Shown piece after piece: positions 14,514 through 23,568 of a DNA stretch of 41,271 nt (position 1 is its first letter; the number at the start of each line of letters is the position of its first letter). The DNA lies in the NCBI GenBank assembly GCA_910579425.1, contig CAJTVL010000035.1:1-41271 (forward strand), read 5' to 3'. The notes beneath the pieces are model-generated. The model was not told the origin of the DNA and searched no databases. It saw only the letters and a program-made list of their open reading frames with translations. This stretch comes from an uncultured Lachnospiraceae bacterium. GTDB lineage: Bacteria; Bacillota; Clostridia; Lachnospirales; Lachnospiraceae. The position numbers were made by a program, and so were the translations under genes.

Positions 14514-17019
14514 GGCTGCCCTCCGTCACGCTTTTGTCAGTGAGCTTTTCCGAATCGTCTGCGGAAGATAAATCCCCGTCGTTTTCTCCGTCCTGTGTGT
14601 CTGCCAGGGGCACGGCCTTGCCGGAGATGATAAGGGCCTCCATATCTCCCCGGACAATACCGGTAAAGTTACCTTCTACCACGCCGTTTACGGTTCCGCG
14701 GATGTAGCCCTGCACACGGGTGATCCCGGAGAAGGATTTGGGCGTTAGGTTGATTTTGGCCAGCTCAAAGCTGGTACGTTCGATAATCTGATCGCCCAGA
14801 ACCAGAATCTGGGGAAGGACGCCCAGCACCAGAACGATAGAGATCATGGTGCCCCTGCTCAGGCATACCCCGATGGCGGAGACAATGGGATTGGTGGACA
14901 TCTGCCCGATCAACGCGGCGGCAGAGGCAAGAATGGAGCCGGAGGTAAAAATCGTGGGGAAGGCCTGGTTCAGGGACTCTATGATGGCCTGTTTGGGCTT
15001 CATCTCCTGTTTTAATTCCTTATAATGGCTGGAGATCACAATGGCATAATCAATATTTGCGCCCATCTGGATGGCGTTTACGATCAGATAGCTCAGGAAG
15101 AAAAGCGGTTCGTCCTGCAAATAAGGGAAAGAAAAATTAATCCAGATACTGCCCTGGATGACCACAATGAGCAGTACCGGGAGCCCTGCGGAATTGAAGG
15201 TAAACAACAGGATAATGATGACAAACAGGGCGGAGAGGATACTGATCAGCAGATTGTCCTGAATGAAAGACGACGACAGGTCATAATCGCTGGTGGAGTT
15301 GCCTACCACATACACATTTTTTCCCTCATAAAAGCGTCCGGCCTCCCGGTGGATCACCTTCAGAAAGTCGAAGGTTTCCTGGCTTTCCTCGGGAAGATTC
15401 AGGTAGACCACAAGACGGGAATAGCGGTCGGTTTTGAGCTGGAGCCTTGCCTTTTCAAGCTGGTCAAAGAGCTCGTCCAGGGTATCCTGGATTTCTCCCT
15501 CCAGGGTAATGTTGCCCGCCTCCATCTGTTCCTTCAAAAACAAAAACATATCAAATAACGGAACCTGATAGTTATTCAGACCGTTCAGGATCTGACCGTA
15601 CTGGCTGTCGTCCACCGCATAAGCCGAGTACAAAAGGCTTGCCAGCTCGTATTCGATGCCTGCCAGTTCCGAAAATTCCCTGGGATTTAAGGCGTCGGTG
15701 AGTACATAGCCGTCCATGGCCTCGATATTGGCAAGGCCCATGGCGGATTTTACCTCCGGATAGCTTTCCAGTGCATGCAGGATAGCGCCCTCCGACTCAT
15801 AGCTGCCGGAGGGGATGATCACGGCCACCATATTGGAGGTCCCGAAGGTGTTTTTGATTTTCTGATAAGAAATCTGGCTTTCGCTCTGCTTGGAGGTGGT
15901 TAAGTCCGTGGAACTGTAACAGTAAGGGCATTTGTTTGCCCAGACGGCGGTTACGGCCACCACCCCGATAAAAAGGAAAGGGACGATAAAGCGCGTCATC
16001 ACGTCAAACTTCCCAACCAGAGTGATGGAGGGAAGGAGCTTGCGGTGTTTGGTCTTATCGATCAGCTTGCTGAAAAGCATCAGCAGGCCGGGCATTAAGG
16101 TAAAGACGGACAAAAGGCTTAAAAGGATGGCCTTAATCAGCACCATGGACAGATCCATGCCGATGCGGAAATGCATGAACGCCAGCGCTGCAAGGCCGGA
16201 TATGGTGGTGAGGGAGGAAGAGGAAATCTCCGGGATCGCCTTGGACAGTGCGGCAATACAGGCCTCTCTGGCATCCATGGTCTCATGCTCGTCGCTGAAG
16301 CGGTGGCAGAGAATAATGGCATAATCGATGGCAAGGGCAAGCTGCAGAACCACGGTTACGGAGTTGGAGACAAAGGAGATGGTTCCGCACAGAAAGTTGG
16401 TGCCCATATTGAGCAGGGCGGCGGCCCCGAAGGTGGCGATCAGTACCGGAACCTCCGCATAGGAACGGGAGGTCAGGGTAAGGACAAGTACGATGATGAC
16501 GGCGGCAATCATGACCACTGCCTGCATTTCCTTCTGCAGCTCCGCCGCAGTATCTGCCCCTACCTCTGAGCTTATGTAAGTATCATAGCCGCCGAGAAGC
16601 TCCCGGATCTGCTCCATGGCAGCAACGCTGATCTCGTCTGTGGCCGTGCCGTCAAAGGTAACGTCATAGAGGGCGGAGGTATTTTTGTAGTGCTCAGGGG
16701 TGCTGTCAAATTCCGCGCCGGAAACCCCATCCACAGCCTCAATGGCCTCTCTGAGCTCTTCGCCTTTTTGACAGGAAATGTTGGACACCATGACCCTGGC
16801 GCTGCCGTAGGTGACGAACTCATCATTCATAATGGTGAGCCCCTGCCTGGTTTCGGTCTCTTCCGGAAGGTAGGCGGTGATGTCATTTTCCACATTGACC
16901 CAGCCGGTGGAAAAAACACAGAAGACTAAAGCAAAAATGTAAAGGAGAAAAAACAGGTTCCTTTTGTCCACAATAAAAGCAGCCAGCTTTTCCATAGGGG
17001 ATGTCCCGCTTTCTTTCAT
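14506..17019 (-). CDS. MMPL/RND-family membrane transporter
   Basis: An 837-residue membrane protein with the duplicated RND/MMPL layout: one N-terminal helix, a large extracytoplasmic domain, a six-helix block, and the same again. The ion-coupling Asp-Tyr pairs in the two central helices are visible as LAIDYAIIL (D232) and ANIDYAIVI (D657). The C-terminal tail is hydrophilic and acidic. In Gram-positive bacteria such proteins export lipids, peptides or other amphiphiles; the substrate here is unknown. Its stop overlaps the surface-protein start (ATGAATAA), so the two are coupled. ATG 17019 is chosen with an AAAGGA site; ATG for residue 9 is an alternative. A clear promoter sits upstream and the TetR gene is third in the operon. 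Confidence 0.9.
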   Translation of the reverse strand: MKESGTSPMEKLAAFIVDKRNLFFLLYIFALVFCVFSTGWVNVENDITAYLPEETETRQGLTIMNDEFVTYGSARVMVSNISCQKGEELREAIEAVDGVSGAEFDSTPEHYKNTSALYDVTFDGTATDEISVAAMEQIRELLGGYDTYISSEVGADTAAELQKEMQAVVMIAAVIIVLVLTLTSRSYAEVPVLIATFGAAALLNMGTNFLCGTISFVSNSVTVVLQLALAIDYAIILCHRFSDEHETMDAREACIAALSKAIPEISSSSLTTISGLAALAFMHFRIGMDLSMVLIKAILLSLLSVFTLMPGLLMLFSKLIDKTKHRKLLPSITLVGKFDVMTRFIVPFLFIGVVAVTAVWANKCPYCYSSTDLTTSKQSESQISYQKIKNTFGTSNMVAVIIPSGSYESEGAILHALESYPEVKSAMGLANIEAMDGYVLTDALNPREFSELAGIEYELASLLYSAYAVDDSQYGQILNGLNNYQVPLFDMFLFLKEQMEAGNITLEGEIQDTLDELFDQLEKARLQLKTDRYSRLVVYLNLPEESQETFDFLKVIHREAGRFYEGKNVYVVGNSTSDYDLSSSFIQDNLLISILSALFVIIILLFTFNSAGLPVLLIVVIQGSIWINFSFPYLQDEPLFFLSYLIVNAIQMGANIDYAIVISSHYKELKQEMKPKQAIIESLNQAFPTIFTSGSILASAAALIGQMSTNPIVSAIGVCLSRGTMISIVLVLGVLPQILVLGDQIIERTSFELAKINLTPKSFSGITRVQGYIRGTVNGVVEGNFTGIVRGDMEALIISGKAVPLADTQDGENDGDLSSADDSEKLTDKSVTEGSHE

Positions 17020-17065
17020 TCAGATCAATCCTTTCTTGGCGAAGATTCTATTGTTTTTCAGAAAA

Positions 17066-17093
17066 ATTATAAAGCACATGATGAGAATAACAA
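17066..17093 (-). promoter_or_regulatory. Promoter of the MMPL-surface protein-TetR operon
   Basis: Minus-strand TTGTTA (complement of 17088-17093), a 16-bp spacer and a perfect TATAAT (complement of 17066-17071) lie about 45 bp before the transporter start. It is divergent from the methyltransferase promoter 50-100 bp away. Confidence 0.65.
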
Positions 17094-17142
17094 TACCCAA
17101 AACGGTATATTTGTCCGGTAAATGTCTCTCCGGTGAACTGTG

Positions 17143-17171
17143 TTGCAATTAAACGGCGAAAGCGTTATAAT
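17143..17171 (+). promoter_or_regulatory. Promoter of the methyltransferase-pyrF operon
   Basis: TTGCAA (17143-17148), a 17-bp spacer and a perfect TATAAT (17166-17171) face the rRNA methyltransferase gene, about 40 bp upstream of its start. Confidence 0.7.
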
Positions 17172-17209
17172 AAGGCGTATCAAAGAGAAAGTCAAAGGGG
17201 ATAATCAGG

Positions 17210-18604
17210 ATGCTGCCGAAGATGTTTTTGGCCGAAATGGAGCGGATGCTGGGAGAGGAGTATCAGGCTTTCCTTGCAAGCTCTCGGGAATCGGAAATCC
17301 TCTCGCTGAGGGTGAATCTGCTAAAGGGAAGCGCCCAGAAGCTGGCGGAGCAGACGGATTTTTTGCTGGAGGAAGTTCCGTGGGCAAAGGGCGGCTTCTA
17401 TTACCGGGCGGATGCCCGGCCGGGAAGACATCCCTTCCATGAAGCGGGAGCCTACTACATTCAGGAGGCAAGCGCCATGGCGCCGGCGGCGGCTTTGGGA
17501 GCCCGCCCGGGAGAGCGGGTACTGGATTTATGCGCTGCCCCCGGCGGGAAAAGCACACAGCTCGCTTCGGACATGAAGGGAGAGGGGCTTCTTGTAAGCA
17601 ACGAAATCCATCCCGCAAGGGCCAGAATCCTTTCGGAGAACATAGAGAGAATGGGAATCAGAAACTGCCTTGTGGTAAATCATGAGCCGGCGTTTCTCTC
17701 CCGGCGTTTCCCACAGTTTTTTGACAGAATACTGGTGGACGCTCCCTGCTCCGGAGAGGGAATGTTCCGCAAAAGTGAGCAGGCCCGCAGAGAGTGGAGC
17801 CCGGAAACGGTAAAGGGGTGCGCCAAAAGACAGACGGATATTTTAGATCAGGCGGCACGGATGCTTAAGGAAGGCGGACGGCTCGTTTATTCCACTTGTA
17901 CTTTTTCAGTCGAAGAAAACGAGGAAACGGTTCTTTCGTTTCTGGAGCGCCACCCGGAATTTGAGCCGGAGGAAGCAGAGTTTGGCTTTGACCGGAAGGA
18001 GGCGGATTCCCTTTACAGGGCAGAGAACGCTCCGCATCTGCCGGGCAGTATGCGTTTTTTCCCCCACAGGGTAAGAGGGGAAGGACATTTTCTCTCCTGC
18101 CTGCGCAGAAAGGAAAGCCGGGAAGGAAACGCCCGGGCCGGGAAGGAAGAGAGTTCTGGCTCCAAAAGAAGATTTTCTTATGAAACGGAAAAAGGAATTT
18201 CCGAAAAAGAGTACAGAAGCTTTGTCGGGTTTGAGAAGGAGTACCTGACGTCTGGACTGAAAGGGGACTGTGTGAAATTCGGCGAGCAGCTCTATCTGCT
18301 GCCGGAGGAAACCCCTCTGCTTAAGGGACTTAAGGTGCTTCGGCCGGGACTGCATCTGGGAGCCGTAAGAAAGGAGCGCTTTGAACCGTCCCATGCCCTG
18401 GCGCTTTACTTAAAGCCCGGGGAAACCCGATACCGGTATGAGCTCTCTAAAGAGGAGGCCGGACGGTATCTGAGGGGAGAAACCTTTCCGGCAGAGGGGG
18501 AAAAGGGCTGGTATCTGATCACGGTGGGCGGCTATGGCCTTGGCTGGGGAAAGCTTGCCGGAGGAATCATGAAAAACCATTATCCGAAAGGACTTAGAAA
18601 ATAA
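17210..18604 (+). CDS. RsmB/NOP-family rRNA m5C methyltransferase (RsmF-like)
   Basis: A 464-residue SAM-dependent enzyme that should methylate cytosine C5 in rRNA, of the RsmF/YebU type with an extra C-terminal domain. The SAM site is DLCAAPGGKS (residues 106-115). Motif IV is DAPCSGEGMF with C180, and motif VI is YSTCTFS with C230. In this family the motif VI cysteine attacks the base and the motif IV cysteine helps release the product. The C-terminal third (from about residue 300) resembles the RsmF accessory domain used in RNA binding. The gene heads an operon that continues with an HPt protein, a TPR lipoprotein, pyrF and a carrier, and it has a good promoter. The target cytosine cannot be told from sequence. 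Confidence 0.93.
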   Translation: MLPKMFLAEMERMLGEEYQAFLASSRESEILSLRVNLLKGSAQKLAEQTDFLLEEVPWAKGGFYYRADARPGRHPFHEAGAYYIQEASAMAPAAALGARPGERVLDLCAAPGGKSTQLASDMKGEGLLVSNEIHPARARILSENIERMGIRNCLVVNHEPAFLSRRFPQFFDRILVDAPCSGEGMFRKSEQARREWSPETVKGCAKRQTDILDQAARMLKEGGRLVYSTCTFSVEENEETVLSFLERHPEFEPEEAEFGFDRKEADSLYRAENAPHLPGSMRFFPHRVRGEGHFLSCLRRKESREGNARAGKEESSGSKRRFSYETEKGISEKEYRSFVGFEKEYLTSGLKGDCVKFGEQLYLLPEETPLLKGLKVLRPGLHLGAVRKERFEPSHALALYLKPGETRYRYELSKEEAGRYLRGETFPAEGEKGWYLITVGGYGLGWGKLAGGIMKNHYPKGLRK

Positions 18605-18624
18605 AAGGATAGGAGAATGAGGTT

Positions 18625-18981
18625 ATGACAGACGAGAACAAGAAAATGCTGCTGGAGGCAGGAATCGATTTTGACGGGATTGCCACAAGGATTCCTTTAA
18701 AGGAGGACTTCCTTTTAAAGATGCTGCGGAAATATCCAAACGAAACCAGCTTTGCAGAGCTTGAAAAAGCAATGGGTGCTAAGGACTACGAGGATGCTTT
18801 CAGGCATGCCCACAATTTAAAGGGAGTTACCGGAAATCTGGAGATGGTAAGGCTTCACCAGGTTACCACCGATTTGGTGGAAAAGCTGCGCGCCCACAAT
18901 TATGAGGGAGTGGAAGAAGACTTTGCGGAAATCAAGAAAGCCCATGTGAAAGCAGTGGAGGCAATAGAGAGCCTTAGCTGA
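18625..18981 (+). CDS. Standalone HPt phosphotransfer protein
   Basis: A 118-residue four-helix protein of the HPt family, which relays phosphate between hybrid kinases and response regulators. The phospho-accepting site is in FRHAHNLKGVTGNL, with H63 in the A-H-x-L-K-G motif. It has no kinase or receiver domain of its own. The start ATG 18625 is preceded by AGGAG. It is 20 bases after the methyltransferase gene and 34 before the lipoprotein gene. No hybrid kinase is in the window, so the partners must lie elsewhere. Confidence 0.9.
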   Translation: MTDENKKMLLEAGIDFDGIATRIPLKEDFLLKMLRKYPNETSFAELEKAMGAKDYEDAFRHAHNLKGVTGNLEMVRLHQVTTDLVEKLRAHNYEGVEEDFAEIKKAHVKAVEAIESLS

Positions 18982-19015
18982 CTTTGACCGGAAAGGAAAA
19001 GGGAAGGCTGTCGGA

Positions 19016-20074
19016 ATGAAGAATACAAAGAAAAAAAGGTTTGGGGGGCTTCTTGGCATGGCGGCTGCCCTGCTGTTTCTGGGAGGCTGCGGGGCGAATG
19101 GGAAAAACGAGAACATCAACGCCGGCATGGAAGCCGTGGCCGCGCTGGAATACGATAATGCGCTTTTAAGCTTTGCCGCCGCAAGAGAAGCGGGGGAGGA
19201 TCTTCGGCGCATTAACCGGGGAGAGGGGATTGCCTACCTTGGGAAAAGCATGTATGCCGAAGCGGCCCAGGCTTTTGAGAGCGCCCTTTCCTACAGCGAC
19301 GGCAGGGTAAGCAGTATGGACTATGATATTAATTATTATCTTGCCATCGCTTACTATAAGCTGGGAGAGACGGAAAAGGCAATTGATGTCTACAATGCGA
19401 TTCTTGCCCTGAAGGAGGGGGAGAAGGACGCCTATTACCTGCGGGGAGCCATCTGGGCGGAGCAGGGGAACATCGAGCAGGCTTCCGCGGATTTTGATTC
19501 GGCGATCTTACTGGATCGGTCGGATTATGACAGGCTCATCGATATTTACTGTGTTCTTGCGGATCACGGATTTAAGGATACGGGACTTACCTATCTGCAG
19601 ACTGCCATGGAAGCAGGGACCAAGGATATGACCAACTACGAAAAGGGCCGTATCTGCTATTATCTGGAGGACTATGAAAACGCCCGCAACTATCTGGAAA
19701 AGGCCCGGGACGAGGGGGGATACGAGTCCATTCTTTTTCTTGGAAAGACCTATGAAACCCTGGGGGACAACAATTACGCCATCAGCGTCTACAGTACTTT
19801 TCTGGAAAGCCAGGGGCCCAATGCCCAGGTGCTGAACCAGCTGGGGCTCTGCCGGATGCGGACGGGGGATTATGAGGGCGCTTTGAGCGCTTTCCAGGCG
19901 GCTAAAAATATAGAGGACAACGGGATGATGCAGGTGCTGCGGATGAACGAGATTGTCGCTTATGAGCGGCTTCACAATTTTAAGGAGGCGGCGTCTTTGA
20001 TGAACAGCTATTTAAGCAGTTATCCGGATGATGAGGCGGCAAAAAGAGAGTACGAGTTTTTAAAGTCAAGATAA
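19016..20074 (+). CDS. TPR-repeat lipoprotein
   Basis: A 352-residue lipoprotein. The N-terminus (KKKRFGGLLGMAAALLFLGGC) has a basic start, a hydrophobic core and a lipobox with modified C25. The rest is made of tetratricopeptide repeats (for example YLAIAYYKLGETEKAIDVYNAIL, YYLRGAIWAEQGNIEQASADFDSAI, and NQLGLCRMRTGDYEGALSAFQAA), about eight helical hairpins. Such proteins usually act as protein-protein scaffolds on the outer face of the membrane. A purine-rich GGGAAGG site precedes ATG 19016. Its operon position beside HPt and pyrF gives no clear clue to the partner. Confidence 0.9.
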   Translation: MKNTKKKRFGGLLGMAAALLFLGGCGANGKNENINAGMEAVAALEYDNALLSFAAAREAGEDLRRINRGEGIAYLGKSMYAEAAQAFESALSYSDGRVSSMDYDINYYLAIAYYKLGETEKAIDVYNAILALKEGEKDAYYLRGAIWAEQGNIEQASADFDSAILLDRSDYDRLIDIYCVLADHGFKDTGLTYLQTAMEAGTKDMTNYEKGRICYYLEDYENARNYLEKARDEGGYESILFLGKTYETLGDNNYAISVYSTFLESQGPNAQVLNQLGLCRMRTGDYEGALSAFQAAKNIEDNGMMQVLRMNEIVAYERLHNFKEAASLMNSYLSSYPDDEAAKREYEFLKSR

Positions 20075-20089
20075 GGGAAAGGAAGCCAT

Positions 20090-21025
20090 ATGATAAACCA
20101 ATTAGTTTCAAAGATCAAAAAGACAGGCGCACCCATCGTTGCAGGGCTTGACCCCATGATGAAGTTCGTGCCGGAGCATATTCAGCAGAAAGCTTTTCAA
20201 GAACACGGGGAGACACTGGAGGGGGCCGCAGAGGCAATCTGGCAGTTTAATAAGGAAATTGTGGATCATATTTGTGATATTGTCCCGGCAGTGAAGCCTC
20301 AGATCGCCATGTATGAGCAGTTTGGAATTCCGGGCCTTATCACCTTTAAGAAAACCGTGGATTACTGCAAGGAAAAAGGACTTGTGGTGATCGGGGACAT
20401 CAAAAGAGGAGACATCGGCTCAACCTCCGAGGCCTATGCGGTGGGCCATCTGGGAAAGGTGCAGGTGGGAAGCAAATCCTACAGAGGCTTTGACGAGGAT
20501 TTTGCCACGGTGAACCCTTACCTTGGTTCGGACGGCGTCAAGCCCTTCCTCAAGGTGTGTGCGGAGGAAAAGAAGGGGATTTTTGTGCTGGTAAAAACCT
20601 CCAACCCCAGCAGCGGGGAACTGCAGGATCGGCTGATCGCCGATGCGGGAAGCAGGCCGCTCTATGAGATCGTGGGCGAGCAGGTAAACGGATGGGCCGG
20701 GGAACATATGGGAGAAGCTTACAGCTACGTGGGAGCCGTGGTGGGGGCGACCTACCCGGAGATGGGTAAAGCCCTGCGCAGGATCATGCCAAAGAGCTAC
20801 ATTCTGGTGCCCGGCTATGGGGCCCAGGGCGGAAAGGGCAAGGATCTGGTTCACTTCTTTAACGAGGACGGCCTTGGAGCAATTGTCAACTCCTCCCGGG
20901 GAATTATCGCCGCGTATCAGCAGGAGAAGTACGCCTCCTTTGGCCCGGAGGGCTTTGGGGAAGCGGCCCGCTCGGCGGTGGAGGATATGAGAGAGGACAT
21001 CCGGCAGGCCTTAGAGAGCAGGTAG
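20090..21025 (+). CDS. pyrF: Orotidine 5'-phosphate decarboxylase
   Basis: A 311-residue enzyme of the type 2 (long) orotidine-phosphate decarboxylase group; it makes UMP from OMP, the last step of de novo pyrimidine synthesis, in the cytosol. The N-terminal I-V-A-G-L-D-P binds the substrate, and the catalytic Asp-Lys-Asp array is in GDIKRGDIGST (D103, K105, D108). V-P-G-Y-G-A-Q-G-G and N-S-S-R-G-I near the C-terminus form the phosphate-binding loops. AAAGGAAG precedes ATG 20090, 15 bases after the TPR gene. No other pyrimidine gene is next to it. The identification is firm. Confidence 0.96.
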   Translation: MINQLVSKIKKTGAPIVAGLDPMMKFVPEHIQQKAFQEHGETLEGAAEAIWQFNKEIVDHICDIVPAVKPQIAMYEQFGIPGLITFKKTVDYCKEKGLVVIGDIKRGDIGSTSEAYAVGHLGKVQVGSKSYRGFDEDFATVNPYLGSDGVKPFLKVCAEEKKGIFVLVKTSNPSSGELQDRLIADAGSRPLYEIVGEQVNGWAGEHMGEAYSYVGAVVGATYPEMGKALRRIMPKSYILVPGYGAQGGKGKDLVHFFNEDGLGAIVNSSRGIIAAYQQEKYASFGPEGFGEAARSAVEDMREDIRQALESR

Positions 21026-21030
21026 TTAAA

Positions 21031-21972
21031 ATGCAATACTTTATCATATCATTTCAGATCATTTTTCCGATTTTGTTTTTCATGGCGCTGGGAATCGTGA
21101 TCCGGCAGGCGAAACTGGTCAGCGAGGATGCGTTTGGCCAGATCAACAAGCTGGTCTTCCGGGTCTTCCTTCCGATTAAGCTGTTTTTGGAAATCTATCA
21201 GTCGGACTTCGGCAGTGTGTTTCAGCCGAAGCTGATTCTGTACGGGCTGTTGACCGTGCTGGCAATCTATGCCCTGTCCTGGGTGATTGTGGGGCGCTTT
21301 GTAAAAGACAGGAGCGACGCCCCTACCCTGACCCAGATGATCTACCGGAGCAACTATGTCCTTTTCGGGCTGTCCATCGCAGAAAATATGTATCCCGGCC
21401 AGAATTTGAGCGTGATCTCCGTGATGGCGGCCTTTGTGGTACCCGCCTTTAATATTCTTGCCGTCATCCTGTTCGAGGTGTACCGGGGCGGGGAGAAGCT
21501 TTCCATTCCCCATCTCCTGAAGGGAATCGCCAAAAATTCTCTGGTGATCGGAAGCGTTCTCGGACTGCTGGCCAAAGCCATTGGCATCGGGCTTCCGTCC
21601 CTTGTGCAAAAGCCGCTGACGGATTTAGGGGCCATTGCAACGCCTTTGGCGATCCTGTGCGTGGGAGCCACCCTGACCTTTGACGCCCTGAAAAAATACA
21701 AAAAATATCTTATTCTGGCAACCATGGGCCGGCTGGTGGTGGTACCGGCAATTTCTCTCGGGCTGTCCGTTGCGCTGGGATTTCGGGGAATAGAGCTGGC
21801 CGGGCTTTTCCTGATCTATGCCTCCCCGGTGGCAAGCTCCTCTTTCCCCATGGCAAGGGAGCTTGACGGCAACGGCGAGCTGGCCGGGCTGGGGGTTGCC
21901 ACAAGCAATGTGGCCTGCCTGTTTACCATGTTTTTGTGGATTACGCTGCTGAAGTATTTTGGGCTTTGTTAG
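21031..21972 (+). CDS. AEC-family (auxin efflux carrier-like) transporter
   Basis: A 313-residue integral membrane protein with about ten helices in two five-helix halves. The half junction and the conserved P-x-x-L/F-N-I-L stretch (VVPAFNILAVILFEVY) and the C-terminal S-P-V-A-S-S-S-F-P-M region match the AEC/MleP group, which move organic acids, amino-acid-like compounds or auxin-like molecules. ATG 21031 lies five bases after the pyrF stop with no strong ribosome site, so it depends on coupling. It ends the operon; AT-rich DNA with the Fic gene follows. Substrate unknown. Confidence 0.85.
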   Translation: MQYFIISFQIIFPILFFMALGIVIRQAKLVSEDAFGQINKLVFRVFLPIKLFLEIYQSDFGSVFQPKLILYGLLTVLAIYALSWVIVGRFVKDRSDAPTLTQMIYRSNYVLFGLSIAENMYPGQNLSVISVMAAFVVPAFNILAVILFEVYRGGEKLSIPHLLKGIAKNSLVIGSVLGLLAKAIGIGLPSLVQKPLTDLGAIATPLAILCVGATLTFDALKKYKKYLILATMGRLVVVPAISLGLSVALGFRGIELAGLFLIYASPVASSSFPMARELDGNGELAGLGVATSNVACLFTMFLWITLLKYFGLC

Positions 21973-22043
21973 AAATGATGGATAGAAGCAGTTGGGAGTG
22001 TTATTATTAAGGGTAGTGTAATGTTTTGGCGGAGGGAAGTGGA

Positions 22044-22670
22044 GTGAAAGATACAGCGGTAGAAATGGCAAAAAGGATGTTGGTGGACAGTATATGGAAA
22101 AGCGCCAATCTTGAAGGCTTAGGAACTACTTTTCCTAAAACGGAAGCGATTCTTGCGAATGCCCCTACCACTACAAAAACAGAAGAAGTTTTGTTCGTTA
22201 TAAATATGAAGCGTGCATGGCAATTTTTGTTGGACAATCTTGAATACCGTAATTGTATTATGCTGCTAAGAGAGTTTGATAAGATTGTGGGAGAGTTGAT
22301 GTTCAGTTATGCCGGAGAAATAAGAACAATTCCGGTACAGATTGGCGGCACATCCTGGGAACCTGAGATGCCTCATACCGGAATTATTATGGATTCAATC
22401 AAAGAAATTGAACAGATCAAGGATGTAGAATTAAGAGCCTTAAAATATTTTTGTTATATCGTACGGACGCAAATGTTTATTGACGGGAACAAACGAGTGG
22501 CGCAGTTGATGGCAAATAAAGTGCTTATTGAAAATAATGTGGGAATATTTCAGATACCGATTGAAAAACTTGAGGAGTTCAAGGGAATGCTGATCGAATT
22601 TTACGAAACGGGTGATGACAGAAAGATTGTTGGATTTATGAGAGAATTTTGCATTAGACGGGTACGGTAA
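22044..22670 (+). CDS. Fic-family protein with a substituted catalytic histidine
   Basis: A protein of about 208 residues with a Fic fold. Active Fic enzymes carry H-P-F-x-[DE]-G-N-[GK]-R and attach AMP or related groups to target proteins. Here the motif is Q143-M-F-I-D-G-N-K-R, with Gln in place of the catalytic His, while D147, G148, N149 and R151 are kept. Near the N-terminus, S20-A-N-L-E24-G matches the inhibitory [ST]-x-x-x-E-[GN] helix of class II Fic proteins. The protein may be inactive or use other chemistry. GTG 22044 is preferred (GGAGG at 22031-22035); TTG 22026 is possible. The gene is visibly more AT-rich than its neighbours, which fits horizontal transfer. No antitoxin gene is adjacent. 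Confidence 0.8.
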   Translation: MKDTAVEMAKRMLVDSIWKSANLEGLGTTFPKTEAILANAPTTTKTEEVLFVINMKRAWQFLLDNLEYRNCIMLLREFDKIVGELMFSYAGEIRTIPVQIGGTSWEPEMPHTGIIMDSIKEIEQIKDVELRALKYFCYIVRTQMFIDGNKRVAQLMANKVLIENNVGIFQIPIEKLEEFKGMLIEFYETGDDRKIVGFMREFCIRRVR

Positions 22671-22709
22671 AAAAGAAGGTCACCAAATCTGACAGGAAGC
22701 CATAACAGA

Positions 22710-22759
22710 CATCAAAATGTAAATCGCTGCTAAAAAAATTTACATTTTGATGCTTTTTT
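22710..22759 (+). terminator. 15-bp inverted repeat and T-run after the Fic gene
   Basis: A perfect 15-base stem, CATCAAAATGTAAAT (22710-22724) with 22738-22752, 13-base loop, then CTTTTTTT. It fits a Rho-independent terminator. The right arm also contains TTTACATTTTG, identical to a site upstream of the DUF6034-like gene, so it may double as a regulator site for the two-component genes that follow. Confidence 0.75.
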
Positions 22760-22872
22760 TCTGCTTTTTTTGTGTTACCATAGGTGCATAATACGGGAAA
22801 ATACGTTTGTCCAAGATAGATTGGGAAGTACGGCAAGAGAATTTGCCGTCACCATACATGAGGATGGGTGCC

Positions 22873-23568
22873 ATGAAAACAAAAATTTTGGTAGTGGAGG
22901 ACGACAGTTCCATCTCGGAGCTGATCTGTATGAATCTGGAGGCAGCAGGCTATGAGCCGCTCCCCTTTACAGACGGGCTCTTAGCGGAGCAGTTCCTGAT
23001 AGAGACGGGGGCAAATGGCAGGGAGAAAGAGCCGTCCCAGGTACCGGCCCTTGCCCTGGTGGATGTGATGCTGCCGGGCAAGGACGGTTTTGAACTGATG
23101 GAGGATTTCCAGAGGGCCGGGATCCCGGTGATTTACCTGACGGCAAAGGACGACGTGCTCTCCAAGGTGCATGGCCTCAAAGCCGGGGCGGAGGATTATA
23201 TCGTGAAGCCTTTTGAGGTGTTAGAGCTTCTGGTGCGCATGGAAAAGGTGCTCAAAAGGACAGGGCGGAGCCGGAAGATCATTCAGATACAGGATGTGAC
23301 CATTGACCTGGCAGAGCACAGCGTGAGTAAAAACGGGGAGAGGGTAGCGCTAAAGCCGCTGGAATATGAACTTTTAGTCACGCTGGCAGGCAGCAGGAAC
23401 GTGGCCTTTTCCAGGGAAGAGCTTTTAAACCGGATCTGGGGGACGGATTATGTGGGAGAGACCCGGACAGTGGACGTACATATCGGGCAGCTTCGTAAGA
23501 AGCTGGGATTTCATAAGGTGATACGGACGATTTCCAAGACAGGCTATCGGCTGGAGGATTTGGAGTAA
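22873..23568 (+). CDS. OmpR-family response regulator
   Basis: A 231-residue DNA-binding response regulator. The receiver domain starts MKTKILVVEDDSSI, the phosphorylation site is D64 in LVDVMLPG, the Thr/Lys switch residues are in YLTAKDD and YIVKPFE. The C-terminal winged helix ends RTVDVHIGQLRKKLG with the usual T-V-D-V-H-I motif. The loop before D64 is a little long (GANGREKEPSQVP). ATG 22873 is chosen because GAGGATGGG precedes it and the receiver fold begins here; ATGs at 22858 and 22864 are in frame and possible. The stop touches the kinase ATG, so the pair is co-translated. TTTACATTTTG sites are upstream of this gene and of the lipoprotein gene. Confidence 0.92.
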   Translation: MKTKILVVEDDSSISELICMNLEAAGYEPLPFTDGLLAEQFLIETGANGREKEPSQVPALALVDVMLPGKDGFELMEDFQRAGIPVIYLTAKDDVLSKVHGLKAGAEDYIVKPFEVLELLVRMEKVLKRTGRSRKIIQIQDVTIDLAEHSVSKNGERVALKPLEYELLVTLAGSRNVAFSREELLNRIWGTDYVGETRTVDVHIGQLRKKLGFHKVIRTISKTGYRLEDLE

